Shown here: piece by piece, positions 35,341-44,769 of the stretch | Layout: every line of letters starts with the position of its first letter | How positions within the stretch are numbered: the stretch's first letter is position 1 | Assembly: GCA_903888485.1 (NCBI GenBank) | Contig: CAISTS010000088.1 | Coordinates: 21,836-85,835, forward strand | DNA length: 64,000 nucleotides | DNA from: an uncultured bacterium | GTDB lineage: Bacteria > Pseudomonadota > Alphaproteobacteria > Rhodospirillales > Rhodospirillaceae | Direction of reading: 5' to 3' | Program-made: the position numbers and the translations under genes | Notes under the pieces: generated by a model | What the model saw: only the letters and a program-made list of their open reading frames with translations | The model's database searches: none | What the model was told of the DNA's origin: nothing

Positions 35341-36789
35341 ATGGCCAGGGACGCTGCACAGAAGATCTTCGCCGGACAGCGCCTGCGCCGCCTGCGCCGG
35401 GATTTGGGTCTCAACCAAGTGCAGATGGCCGAAGGGCTCGATATCTCGCCCAGCTATCTCAATCTGCTTGAACGCAACCAACGGCCACTTAGTGCCCAGC
35501 TACTTCTAAAACTTGCAGACACCTTCGACGTTAACCTTAAAGGTCTATCCGGCGACGAAGGCGGACGGGCGCTTTCGGACCTCAAGGAGGTCTTCAGCGA
35601 CCCCCTGCTCGAAGGACTGGCGCCGGGCACGCAGGACCTTCTGGACCTGCACGGCAGCAGCCCTGTGGCCTCCCAGGCCCTGATCGCCCTCTATCGCGCC
35701 TATCGGCAAAGCGGCGAGCGCGCCGTGGCCCTGGCCGAGAAGATGACCGACCTCTCTGCGGTCAATCCGAAGCAGCCCGCTGCATTCCCGGTTGAAGAAG
35801 TGCGCGACTTTTTCGCCGCCCACCGCAATTGCTTCCCCGAGATCGAGCTGGCTGCCGAGATTTTGTGGGAATCCTCCCTCACCAAGGCCGACAGCCTTGC
35901 CGCCGGCCTGCGCCAGCATCTCAAGACGCGTCATAACATCGCCGTGCAGGTGATGCCCATCGACTTCATGGAGCAGCTGGTCCGCCGCTTCGACCGGCAC
36001 AGCAACAGATTGTTCCTGTCCGAAGCGCTGGGCGTACCGACACGGAATTTTCAGATCGCCTACCAGATCTGTCTGCTCGAGCACGCCGGCTTGATGGACG
36101 AGATCATTCGCCGCACCCCGGGCATTCAGGAAGAAACCCGCCGCCTCATCCGTATTTCACTCGCCAGCTATTTCGCCGGCGCGGTGATGATGCCTTACGA
36201 GAACTTCCTGCGTACGGCCGAGAAGAAGCGCTACGACATCGAGCTTCTGTGCCAGCGTTTCGATGCCAGCTACGAGCAGGTGTGCCATCGCCTGACGACG
36301 CTGCAGCGCCCGAGCGCCTCGGGTGTGCCGTTCTTCTTCATCCGCGTCGATCCAGCGGGCAACATCTCCAAGCGCCTATCGGCCGGCGGTTTCCACTTCG
36401 CGCGCTTCGGCGGCGCCTGCCCGCGTTGGAACGTGCATGAAGCCTTTCGCAACCCGGGCAAGATCGTCACGCAGATCGTCGAGATGCCCGACAAGACCAC
36501 CTACTTCTCGATCTCGCGCACCGTCGATGGTCTTAACGGCGGCTATCACGCGCCGCTGTCACAATTGGCCATTGGTTTGGGGTGCGAAATATCTCACGCG
36601 CACAGACTGGTCTATTCCGACGGTTACGACCTCAAAGACCTTAAACTGGTTATGCCGATCGGGCTGACATGCAGATTATGCGAACGGATCGGCTGCACAC
36701 ACCGTGCCTTTCCGCCGCTGAACCGCAGCTTGATCGTCGATGAGGGATTAAAAACTGTGTCACCATTCATGTTTCACAGCCATGAATGA
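35341..36789 (+). CDS. ScfR/RamB-like XRE-family transcriptional regulator
   Basis: A 482-residue regulator. An N-terminal helix-turn-helix of the XRE type (about residues 10-66; LGLNQVQMAEGLDISPSYLNLLERNQRPL) is followed by an ImmA/IrrE-like domain (about 150-320) that has lost any HExxH motif. A C-terminal DUF2083-type domain follows with Cys residues at CPRW and CRLCERIGCTHRAFPP. This layout defines the short-chain fatty acyl/acetate regulators (ScfR, RamB, PrpC-region regulators). Being divergent from isocitrate lyase, it probably senses an acyl-CoA and controls the glyoxylate shunt. The clustered Cys may bind metal or respond to redox. Confidence 0.88.
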   Translation: MARDAAQKIFAGQRLRRLRRDLGLNQVQMAEGLDISPSYLNLLERNQRPLSAQLLLKLADTFDVNLKGLSGDEGGRALSDLKEVFSDPLLEGLAPGTQDLLDLHGSSPVASQALIALYRAYRQSGERAVALAEKMTDLSAVNPKQPAAFPVEEVRDFFAAHRNCFPEIELAAEILWESSLTKADSLAAGLRQHLKTRHNIAVQVMPIDFMEQLVRRFDRHSNRLFLSEALGVPTRNFQIAYQICLLEHAGLMDEIIRRTPGIQEETRRLIRISLASYFAGAVMMPYENFLRTAEKKRYDIELLCQRFDASYEQVCHRLTTLQRPSASGVPFFFIRVDPAGNISKRLSAGGFHFARFGGACPRWNVHEAFRNPGKIVTQIVEMPDKTTYFSISRTVDGLNGGYHAPLSQLAIGLGCEISHAHRLVYSDGYDLKDLKLVMPIGLTCRLCERIGCTHRAFPPLNRSLIVDEGLKTVSPFMFHSHE

Positions 36790-36885
36790 TTGTTACATGG
36801 CATAACATCGCAATTGTGGGATTGTCTCAGGGCACCTGAGGCTCTACATCGTGGCTTGGGAGGGCCGCATTAAAACGGAGTGCGT

Positions 36886-37662
36886 ATGGTAAAGAGTAAA
36901 GTCGTTCGTCAGCCCCTATACATGCAGGTGGCTCACCGGCTCATCAAAGCGATCGACAATAAGAAATTCGCCGTCGGAAGTTTGTTGCCGACCGAAGAAG
37001 AGCTCTGCGCCGAATTCAGCGTCAGCCGCCACACCATCCGCGAAGCCATCCGGCACATGCGCGCGCAAGGGCTACTGTCTGCCCGCCGCGGCGTCGGCAC
37101 GCGCGTCGAGGCCATCAACAACCAGCCGCGTTATTCACAGTCGCTGCACTCGCTTTCGGCGCTGGCGCAGTACGCCAACAAGACCGTGCTGGATGTGGTG
37201 TCCTCGAAGCGCGTAACGGCGGATGCGAACCTGGCCGAGATGCTGGGCAGCCGCGTCGGCAAGACCTGGGTGCATGTCGGCGGCGTGCGCCGCCCGACGG
37301 ACAAAAGCAAGAAGGCTGCGACATCGTGGACCGACATCTATGTCGATAAGGCATTCAGCGGCGTCTTGAAGGACTCCAGCGTGCCGCGCACGGCGATCTA
37401 TACCCTGATCGAACGTAAGTACGGCGAGGCCGTGGTGGAGATCCAGCAGGACATCAAGGCGGCGCTGGTCCCCAAGGAACACGCGTTGGCACTTGGCGCC
37501 AAGCCCAATTCGCCGGCGCTCCTGATCACGCGGCGCTACTTCGGCACGGGTGGACGCTTGATGGAGGTCACCATGAACCTGCATCCGGCCGACCGCTTCC
37601 AGTACTCCATGCGCCTCAAGCGCGACGTGCTGAAAAAAGAGCTGGCGAAGAAGTCGGCTTAG
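36886..37662 (+). CDS. GntR-family (HutC/FarR subfamily) transcriptional regulator
   Basis: 258 residues. A winged helix-turn-helix at about 10-75 has the GntR pattern GSLLPTEEELCAEFSVSRHTIREAIRHM...LLSARRGVGTRV. From about residue 95 it has a UTRA-like effector domain ending in a strand with RRYFGTGGRLMEVTMN. It should bind a small metabolite and repress or activate nearby genes. ATG 36886 has GGAG 5 nt upstream; a GTG at 36880 is in frame but overlaps that site. Its 3' end overlaps the convergent HlyD-type gene by 4 bp. The target is unknown. Confidence 0.87.
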   Translation: MVKSKVVRQPLYMQVAHRLIKAIDNKKFAVGSLLPTEEELCAEFSVSRHTIREAIRHMRAQGLLSARRGVGTRVEAINNQPRYSQSLHSLSALAQYANKTVLDVVSSKRVTADANLAEMLGSRVGKTWVHVGGVRRPTDKSKKAATSWTDIYVDKAFSGVLKDSSVPRTAIYTLIERKYGEAVVEIQQDIKAALVPKEHALALGAKPNSPALLITRRYFGTGGRLMEVTMNLHPADRFQYSMRLKRDVLKKELAKKSA

Positions 37663-38948
37663 CGCTCCCGGAACGCTTCAGCCCTCAGCTTCAAAACCGG
37701 ACGAACGAGATACTCCAGCACCGATTTCGTGCCGGTGTGGATGTCGACCGTCGCGCCCATGCCCGGTGTGATGGCGTAGCCATCTTCCGGCGCACCCAGA
37801 TGCGTCTGGGCCGTGCGCACAACGACTTTGAAATACGGCGAGCCGCCTTCGGGCACGGTTGAATCCGGCGCGACCGAAATCACTTCCCCCTCCAGCCCGC
37901 CGTAGCGCGCATAATCATAGGTGTCGATCTTCACGACGGTCTTCTGGCCGGCGCGCACGAAGCCGCGGTCCATGGGATTGAGCCGCGCCTCGACGACGAG
38001 ATCGTCCTCGGACGGCACGATGTCGAGGATCGCTTCGCCCGGGCGAATGACGCCACCGATGGTGTGATAACGCATGTTCTTCACGACGCCGGTGATCGGC
38101 GACTTGATGGTCGAACGCGTCCGCTGATCCGACGCCATGTTCAGGGTCTCTTGCGTGCGGGCGATGGCCTGCTCGGTATCGACGAGCTGCTCGCGCGCTT
38201 CGCGGCTGAATTTCAGCCGCAGTTCTTTGACGCGTTCGCGCGCTTCGCTCAGGGCATCGCGGGCGCGCGGCAAGCCTTCGCGCAAAGAGGCCGCCTCGCC
38301 CGTCAGCGATTCAAATTGGCTTTGCGTTTGATTGTGTTCGATGCGCGAGGTGAGCCCGTCTTTCAGCACATCGGACGACATATCCAAGCGCTCCTGCGAG
38401 AGCCGAAGGCCGTTCTCGGCGGCTTGCAGGCGCGCATTCACGTCGGCAACGTCGCGCTCGCGTTGATGGACTTGGTTCATCAGCACAGCTTCGGTCGAAA
38501 CGAGCTCCTGCATCCGCGCTTCGTGCGTAGCTTTCTCCGCGGCAACCAACTGCGGCTGGCCCGCCGCGATCTCCTGCGGCAGTGACAGCGGCTTGCCCTC
38601 GGCTTCGGCTTCGAGCCGCGCCTTCGCAAGCAATAAGCCGTCGAGGCGGATCTGCTGCTCCTCGCGGCTGCTGGCGAGCTGGCCGAGATTGATCTGCGCG
38701 AGCGGCGTATCGGCGCGCACGATATCGCCTTCCTGCACAAAGAGCTCTTCGATGATGCCGCCTTCGAGATGTTGGATGGTTTTGATGCGCCCCTGCGGGA
38801 CGATCTCACCGGTAGCAACCGCGACTTCGTCAAAGCGCGCGAAGATCGACCAGACCAGGAACAGGGCGATGAAAGCCATCAGCGTCCAGGACACCGGACG
38901 CCAGGTCGGCATGGATTGATTGGCCACCAGGACATCAAGCCGGCTCAT
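37659..38948 (-). CDS. type I secretion periplasmic adaptor (HlyD family)
   Basis: A 429-residue membrane-fusion protein. A short cytoplasmic start is followed by one transmembrane helix (about residues 20-38), a biotinyl-lipoyl half-motif (VPQGRIKTIQHLEGGIIEELFV), a long coiled-coil hairpin (about 95-270), the second lipoyl half (TIKSPITGVVKNM) and a beta-barrel domain ending in GYAITPGMGATVDI. It bridges the inner-membrane ABC transporter and TolC. Its gene overlaps the ABC gene by 4 bp, so both are translated together. Confidence 0.94.
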   Translation of the reverse strand: MSRLDVLVANQSMPTWRPVSWTLMAFIALFLVWSIFARFDEVAVATGEIVPQGRIKTIQHLEGGIIEELFVQEGDIVRADTPLAQINLGQLASSREEQQIRLDGLLLAKARLEAEAEGKPLSLPQEIAAGQPQLVAAEKATHEARMQELVSTEAVLMNQVHQRERDVADVNARLQAAENGLRLSQERLDMSSDVLKDGLTSRIEHNQTQSQFESLTGEAASLREGLPRARDALSEARERVKELRLKFSREAREQLVDTEQAIARTQETLNMASDQRTRSTIKSPITGVVKNMRYHTIGGVIRPGEAILDIVPSEDDLVVEARLNPMDRGFVRAGQKTVVKIDTYDYARYGGLEGEVISVAPDSTVPEGGSPYFKVVVRTAQTHLGAPEDGYAITPGMGATVDIHTGTKSVLEYLVRPVLKLRAEAFRER

Positions 38949-40762
38949 GAATGCTCCTTGGCCGCCACGCCCTCGCCGGTCGGCACGATGCGCATGACAG
39001 GAGCGGACGTAGGCGTGGTTTCACCTACGCGCGGCGCGGCCGCGAAGATCTTCTGCGGCGGGCCGGCCATCTTGATGCGCCCGCGCTCCATGATCACGAC
39101 GTTGTGGCAGGCCTGCACGATCATCGGGCTGTGGGTGACCAGGAGGATTGTGTGGTCGCGCGCAAGACCCAGCAGGCTGGTGCGCAGTTCTTCTTCCGCG
39201 ACCCGGTCGAGGCTGGACGTGGGTTCGTCCATCACCAGGATCGGCGGGTCGCCCATGAGCGCACGCGCGATGGCGATGCGCTGGCGCAAACCACCCGGAA
39301 GCTGCGCGCCGCCCTCGCCCACCGGTATGCCGTAGCCCTTCGGTAGGCTCGTTACAAGGCTATGCGCCCGCGCAAGCGTCGCCGCCTGAATGATGTCGGC
39401 ATCCGTGGCGTCGGGATGGCCGCAAGCGATGTTGTCGCGGATGGTACCGGCGAAGAGCGTGCATTCCTGCGGCACATAGCCCATCCAACGCGCGAGGTCG
39501 CGGCGCGCGAACTGCGAAATATCGGCGCCGTCGACAAAGACATGGCCCTCGTTCGGCTTGTAGAGGCCGAGGATGAGCTTGGCGAGCGTCGTCTTGCCGC
39601 ACCCGTTGGGGCCCATGATCGCCACCATGCCGCCGGCGGCGATGTCGAGCTTGAGGCCTTCGACGGCGGGTGACGCATCGAGGGCATAGCGGAAAGTGAC
39701 GTTGTCGAGCGTGATGCGGCCGGCCGGCCGGGCCATCTGCACAGCCGTCGCCGCGATCTCCTCCGGTTCGGCGAAAACCGTGCCCAAACGCTCGACGGCC
39801 TGGCGGAAAGACGCATAGCTGCGCCACGCGCCGACGAGTTGATTGAGCGGTGCCAGCAGGCGGCTCGAGAGCATGTTGGCGGCGATCAGACCACCGATGG
39901 TGAGTTTCTGATCGAGGATGGCGAGCGCGCCGACCGTCGTCATGAGGATGGTGGCAATCAGCGTCATGCTTTGCGCGAGGGTAACGTAGCGGTCGCTTTG
40001 CACACCGCGCGCCGCGCTGCCGATGATGGAGGACTCCTGGCGCTCTTCCCATTGCTCGCGCATGCGCTCGCCGAGGGCCAGCGCCTTGATGGTGGTGCGC
40101 CCCGAGATCATCTCGGAGACCAGCGCATCGCGCGCGATGGTTTTGGTCTTCTCCTGATCGGTGGCGTCGGCGACGAATTTTCCCGCATGCCACGCGAGCC
40201 CGATGAAGGCGGCGAATACGAGAATCAGCACCCAGAATACCGGCAGCGCAATCACCGCGACGATGACCAGAAAGACCAGCGCGAAGGCAAGATCGGTGGC
40301 AAGAACCGCGGTGGGGCCCGAGAGCATGTTGCGCACCAGCTCGGCGTCCCGGAATAGCATCTGCCAGTAAGACGCCGGCTTGGCTTCGAGGCTGCGCAGC
40401 GGCAGTGCGGTGATTTTGTCCACAAGGCGGCGGCTGACGGCAACGTCGATGCGCAAGGCCGCCGCCTGCAGGATCCGGGCGCGCGTGCGGCGCAGGAAAA
40501 AATCGAAAGCGACGACGGCGAAGATGCCGATGACCAGACCCTGCAGCGTGCTGAGCCCGGCGTGGAAGATCACCCGGTCGTAGACCTGGAGCACGAACAC
40601 CGGCACGGCGATCGCGAGCAGGTTCACAAAAAACGAGACGGTCAGCACCTCTTTGAAAAGAGGCAGCAAGGGCTGGGTGAGCTCCCGCACCCACGGCGCG
40701 AAGAGGGCCCCCGCGGCTGCGCCTGCTGATTTCTCGGCGGATGTCTCGGCTGCATTCTGCAT
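38945..40762 (-). CDS. type I secretion ABC transporter (permease-ATPase)
   Basis: 605 residues. Six-helix transmembrane domain (about 30-325), then the ATPase: Walker A GPNGCGKTTLAK near residue 385, a Q-loop in YVPQECTLF, the signature LPGGLRQRIAIARAL (LSGGQ is changed to LPGGL) and Walker B ILVMDEPTSSLD, followed by the H-loop VTHSP. There is no N-terminal C39-like domain, so it is of the PrtD/LapB-without-C39 kind that exports RTX proteins with an uncleaved C-terminal signal. It is the first gene of the ABC-HlyD operon. The likely cargo is the adhesin at 45.9-56.2 kb. Confidence 0.94.
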   Translation of the reverse strand: MQNAAETSAEKSAGAAAGALFAPWVRELTQPLLPLFKEVLTVSFFVNLLAIAVPVFVLQVYDRVIFHAGLSTLQGLVIGIFAVVAFDFFLRRTRARILQAAALRIDVAVSRRLVDKITALPLRSLEAKPASYWQMLFRDAELVRNMLSGPTAVLATDLAFALVFLVIVAVIALPVFWVLILVFAAFIGLAWHAGKFVADATDQEKTKTIARDALVSEMISGRTTIKALALGERMREQWEERQESSIIGSAARGVQSDRYVTLAQSMTLIATILMTTVGALAILDQKLTIGGLIAANMLSSRLLAPLNQLVGAWRSYASFRQAVERLGTVFAEPEEIAATAVQMARPAGRITLDNVTFRYALDASPAVEGLKLDIAAGGMVAIMGPNGCGKTTLAKLILGLYKPNEGHVFVDGADISQFARRDLARWMGYVPQECTLFAGTIRDNIACGHPDATDADIIQAATLARAHSLVTSLPKGYGIPVGEGGAQLPGGLRQRIAIARALMGDPPILVMDEPTSSLDRVAEEELRTSLLGLARDHTILLVTHSPMIVQACHNVVIMERGRIKMAGPPQKIFAAAPRVGETTPTSAPVMRIVPTGEGVAAKEHS

Positions 40763-40907
40763 GGCGGCGAATCTAGCCTAAAACCTTGATGGGGCCTACT
40801 CCCGCCGGGCAGTTTCGGCCTGAAAATGACGCATTTTACAAAGCCTTAGGCTTGGACCCTGCGACTGGCTTTCGGGTATGCTGGCCGCTTCAGCCAGGGG
40901 GAATGGC

Positions 40908-43280
40908 TTGAGGGACGACACAACTGCTCCGGAAGATGAATCGCCGTCGCGCTTGAACAGCGCGCTGGAAAGCCTGCGCGCCATCCCGTGGCGCAACGCG
41001 CGCAGCGGCAAATGGTGGCGCCGCTGGTTCAAGAACTCGATTTACCAGTCCGGTCGTCTGTCGACGTTCCTGTTCCTGTTCTTCCTGCTAACGTTGCAGC
41101 TGGAAGACCCCGGCATCATGCAGCTCATTCGCGCGCGCGTGTTCGATTTCTACCAGCAGACCAGGCCGCGCCCTGTCCCCGAGAACAGCCCGGTCATTAT
41201 CGTCGACATCGACGAAAAGAGCCTGGCCGAGCTCGGCCAGTTTCCCTGGCCACGTTCGGTTTTGGCTCAAATGGTCAGCAAATTGTCCGAGGCCGGCGTC
41301 AGCGCCATCGGCTTCGACGTCATGTTTCCTGAAGAGGATCAGACCTCGATCTCCAAAGTCATCACGCGCGTGCCTGAGAACGTGGTCGATCCTGCGACAC
41401 GCAAACGCCTGAGCACCAGCCCAACCAACGATCAGATCTTCGCCGAAGCCATCGCCGCCAGCAGCAAAGTAATCCTGGGAACCAATTCCACCGACCAACC
41501 GATGAAGTACGAGGGCGACCCGCCCTCGGTCAGCTTCGTCACACGCGGCGACGATCCCGCGCCGTTCCTCGACCGCAATCCGAGCCTCGTGCGGCCAATT
41601 CCCGTGTTGGACAATGCCGCCGCTGGCTGGGGCCTGCTCAGCCTATCGCAAAAATTCTTCGACGGAATCGTACGCCAAGTGCCAATGGCGGTCGCGGTAG
41701 GCGGCAAACTCAATCCAGCGCTGACCCTCGAGATGCTACGGGTCCAGTTGGGTGCCAAATCGTACATCATATCGACAGATGCGCGGGCCGGGGTCAGCGG
41801 CATCACCATGCGGAACATACGCACGAAGGAGAGTCACGAGATCAAGACCGATGCCAACGGTCAGGTCTGGATCTACTTTCGTCCCCACAGCACCTTTCAG
41901 AACAGCTACATCTCGGCGACCGACATCATCAACGGGCGCGTCCCGAAGGAAAACCTCGAAGGCAAGCTGGCTTTGGTGGGCACGTCGGCGACGGGCCTGT
42001 TCGACTTGCGCTCGACGCCGCTCGACGCCGTGCTCCCGGGAGTCGAGGCGCACGCAAATATCCTAGAAAACGTCATTTTCAAACAGCAGCTCACCCGCCC
42101 GCCCACCGCGCCGCTTATGGAATTTGCCACCACATTCATTGTCGGGATGATCATTATGATCGTCACGCCAATGGCAGGTGCGCGCATTGGCGTAATGACG
42201 TTCTTCGCCATCGCCGGGGGGCTTTCCTGGTATTCCTGGAACGCGTTTACGTCGCACCTAGAGCTTTATGACCCGACGTTCCCCATCTTCGTCGCGCTGT
42301 TCTTCTATTCGTTCCTCACTTACGCCGGCTATACGCACGAGGAAGCGCAGCGAAAACAAGTGCGCACCGCGTTCGGCCAGTACTTGTCCCCTGCTCTCGT
42401 GCAAAAACTCGCCGAGGACCCGACTAAGCTTACCCTCGGCGGCGAGAACAAGGACATGACCTACATGTTCTCCGACATCCGCGGGTTCACCGGCATCTCC
42501 GAGCTTTTCGACGCGCAAGGGCTCACGCGCCTGATCAACCGGCTGCTGACTCCGCTGACCAACGCCATCATGAGCACTCACGGCACCATCGATAAGTATA
42601 TGGGCGACTGCGTGATGGCCTTCTGGAACGCGCCGCTGGACGTCAAGGACCACGGCGCGGCGGCCTGCCGGTCGGCGCTGCGCATGATCGATTCACTTCA
42701 CGCTCTCAACGACCTGCTGGAAAAGGAAGCCATAGAGGAAAAGCGCGAACACCGCCCATTGAAAATCGGCATCGGTATCAACTCAGGCATTGCTTGCGTC
42801 GGCAACATGGGCTCCGAACAGCGTTTCGGTTATTCCGTGCTGGGCGACAGCGTCAACCTCGCGTCGCGCCTGGAGGGCCAATCCAAGTCCTATGGCGTCA
42901 CGATCGTCGTCGGCGAGAATACCGTCGCGGACCCTGAGGTGCAGAAGTTCGCGCTCTTGGAACTCGACCTGATCAAGGTCAAGGGCAAACAGCACGCGGT
43001 GCGCATCTTCACGCTGCTCGGCGATGCCGCCGTCGCCGCGACCGGTTGGTTCGCGCAACTGAAGGAAACGCACGCCCAGGCGCTGGCGGCCTATCGCGCG
43101 CAGGATTGGGACGGGGCCGAGCAGCTGATCGCCAAGAACGAGGAACTGCTTCGCGGCCAGAGCGGCCTGGTGCTGCAGATTCTCGAGTACTATGAAATCG
43201 CGCGCGAGCGCATTGCCGGCTTCCGCGCCAATCCGCCAGGTGCTGATTGGAACGGCGTCTACGTGGCCACCAGCAAGTAA
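40908..43280 (+). CDS. CHASE2-domain class III adenylate cyclase
   Basis: About 790 residues. A transmembrane helix near the N-terminus (LSTFLFLFFLLTL), a large extracytoplasmic CHASE2 sensor (beginning PVIIVDIDEKSLAELGQFPWPR), three transmembrane helices (nt about 42100-42330), then a class III cyclase domain from about nt 42440. Catalytic residues are present: metal Asp in FSDIRGF and YMGDC, the adenine-selecting Lys in TIDKYMGD and Asp in VLGDSVNLASRLE. It should therefore make cAMP rather than cGMP. I prefer TTG 40908, 5 nt after the strong site AGGGGGA (40896-40902); an ATG at 40878 is in frame but has no ribosome site. It lies inside the type I secretion cluster. Confidence 0.9.
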   Translation: MRDDTTAPEDESPSRLNSALESLRAIPWRNARSGKWWRRWFKNSIYQSGRLSTFLFLFFLLTLQLEDPGIMQLIRARVFDFYQQTRPRPVPENSPVIIVDIDEKSLAELGQFPWPRSVLAQMVSKLSEAGVSAIGFDVMFPEEDQTSISKVITRVPENVVDPATRKRLSTSPTNDQIFAEAIAASSKVILGTNSTDQPMKYEGDPPSVSFVTRGDDPAPFLDRNPSLVRPIPVLDNAAAGWGLLSLSQKFFDGIVRQVPMAVAVGGKLNPALTLEMLRVQLGAKSYIISTDARAGVSGITMRNIRTKESHEIKTDANGQVWIYFRPHSTFQNSYISATDIINGRVPKENLEGKLALVGTSATGLFDLRSTPLDAVLPGVEAHANILENVIFKQQLTRPPTAPLMEFATTFIVGMIIMIVTPMAGARIGVMTFFAIAGGLSWYSWNAFTSHLELYDPTFPIFVALFFYSFLTYAGYTHEEAQRKQVRTAFGQYLSPALVQKLAEDPTKLTLGGENKDMTYMFSDIRGFTGISELFDAQGLTRLINRLLTPLTNAIMSTHGTIDKYMGDCVMAFWNAPLDVKDHGAAACRSALRMIDSLHALNDLLEKEAIEEKREHRPLKIGIGINSGIACVGNMGSEQRFGYSVLGDSVNLASRLEGQSKSYGVTIVVGENTVADPEVQKFALLELDLIKVKGKQHAVRIFTLLGDAAVAATGWFAQLKETHAQALAAYRAQDWDGAEQLIAKNEELLRGQSGLVLQILEYYEIARERIAGFRANPPGADWNGVYVATSK

Positions 43281-43282
43281 AG

Positions 43283-44602
43283 TTAGGGTTTTGTCGCCGC
43301 CGTTCCGGCCAAGGTCTCGATCTCGAGACGGCCGATGGCCAGGAGCACGGCGTAGGCCGCAATGCGCGCATCGTATTGCGCCGAGCTGTACGTGAGGCGC
43401 GCCGAGTAGACTTCGTTCTCGGCGTCGAGCACGTTGATCACCGTCTCTTTGCCCGACTCACGCAGTTTCTTGCGCGATTCAAAAACCTCGGAGGCGATGT
43501 TCACCGCATTCTCCAGAAGGCCCACACGCTCCTTGGCGGTCTGCAGCGCCTGCCAGGCAATGCGGGTTTGCTCTTCAGCCTTGCGGCGCGCTTGAACGTA
43601 TTCGTTACGGCGCGCATCAGCATCGGCGGCGGTCTGGGCCGCGCGCGACTGGGTCGAAAGACCGCTGAACAGATTCCAGGTCGCCTGCACTTTCGCCGTG
43701 TTGTCGCGGCGGATGCCGGGCGAACCGACGTAATCCTGTTCGTACTTGTTCTGCAGCACGAGATCGACGCTGGGATAGTACTCGGCCTGGATGCTGCGGC
43801 GCTGCTCCTCGGTCAGATCGATGCGCTTATTCGCGGCCACGACCGACGGGTTTTCGTTGAGCGCGATGCCGACCGCGGCCTCGACGCTGGGCGGCAACAA
43901 ACGATCGACCGGCAGCGGCAGCGCCATGGTGCCGGGATCGGGGATGTTGCCGAAGACCTGGCGGAAACGGCTTTTGGAATCTTCCAAGGCGCCTTGGTTC
44001 GCCGACAGACGTTCCAACGAAAATTGCAGCCGCGATTTTGCCTGCAGCACATCGACGGCGATGCCAGAGCCACGGCGAACGCGTTCGTCTTCCAGATTCA
44101 GCTGACGGCGGATGTTGTCGCCGTTCTGGCCCGAGAGCACGACCTGCTCGTTCTGGCGCAACACGTTCACATAGGCGGAGACGCCTTCGTACAAAATGGA
44201 CTGTCGGGTATTGACGAGGTTGACGTCGGCGACATCGCGCTGAATCTTCGCACCCCGGCGATTGGCGTACTTCTTGCCCCCGTCGTAGAGGTTCTCTTTC
44301 AGGGTCGCATTGTAGTTTTCTGCGTTGGTCGAAAAGGGACCGTCGGGCGAGGCGCGGAACTGCGGCGTGCTGACATGCTCGTAACCACCGCCGCCGGTGA
44401 TATCGAGCGACGGCAGGAAGGGCGACAGCGAAGCGCGCACGCCTTGTTCGGCGGATTCGACTTGGGCTTGATTGGACTTGATGAGCGGATGAACGCCGAC
44501 CAGGCGCCGCAACTCTTCGTCGAGCGGCGCCGCTTGCACAAACGTACGCGACGCGCACACTGCGAGCGCCGTCGTCAGCGACAAAAACCTGTGCCGACCC
44601 AT
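43283..44602 (-). CDS. TolC-family outer-membrane efflux/secretion channel
   Basis: A 439-residue TolC-like protein with a signal peptide (cleavage near VQAA) and two tandem halves of long helices separated by strands. Signs are the N-terminal HPLIKSNQAQVESAEQGVRAS, the NLYDGGKKYANRRGAK segment, the second-half copy NLFSGLSTQSRAAQTAADA, and the conserved C-terminal NVLDAENEVYSARL. It would form the outer-membrane channel of the type I system whose other parts lie 3-5 kb away on the same strand. It is convergent with the cyclase gene, with 2 bp between the stop codons. Confidence 0.93.
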   Translation of the reverse strand: MGRHRFLSLTTALAVCASRTFVQAAPLDEELRRLVGVHPLIKSNQAQVESAEQGVRASLSPFLPSLDITGGGGYEHVSTPQFRASPDGPFSTNAENYNATLKENLYDGGKKYANRRGAKIQRDVADVNLVNTRQSILYEGVSAYVNVLRQNEQVVLSGQNGDNIRRQLNLEDERVRRGSGIAVDVLQAKSRLQFSLERLSANQGALEDSKSRFRQVFGNIPDPGTMALPLPVDRLLPPSVEAAVGIALNENPSVVAANKRIDLTEEQRRSIQAEYYPSVDLVLQNKYEQDYVGSPGIRRDNTAKVQATWNLFSGLSTQSRAAQTAADADARRNEYVQARRKAEEQTRIAWQALQTAKERVGLLENAVNIASEVFESRKKLRESGKETVINVLDAENEVYSARLTYSSAQYDARIAAYAVLLAIGRLEIETLAGTAATKP

Positions 44603-44635
44603 AACTTAAAAGTCCCCAATCCCCACCTCATATGT

Positions 44636-44701
44636 CTATATCAGGGGGTCACCAAGCGTAAAGGTGGATCGCCTCTCATATGCAGGCATCAGTTGATATA
44701 G
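44636..44701. promoter_or_regulatory. spaced inverted repeat between tolC-like and glycosyltransferase genes
   Basis: CTATATCA (44636-44643) and TGATATAG (44694-44701) are exact inverted copies 50 bp apart in the 167-bp divergent promoter region. CTCATATG also occurs twice. They may be operator sites or -10 elements on opposite strands; no factor can be named. Confidence 0.35.
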
Positions 44702-44769
44702 AGTCGCTACGATGTGGCATGCAACCTTCTGAAAATCCCCGACAAATCGAGTCGATGCCGCGATAGATC

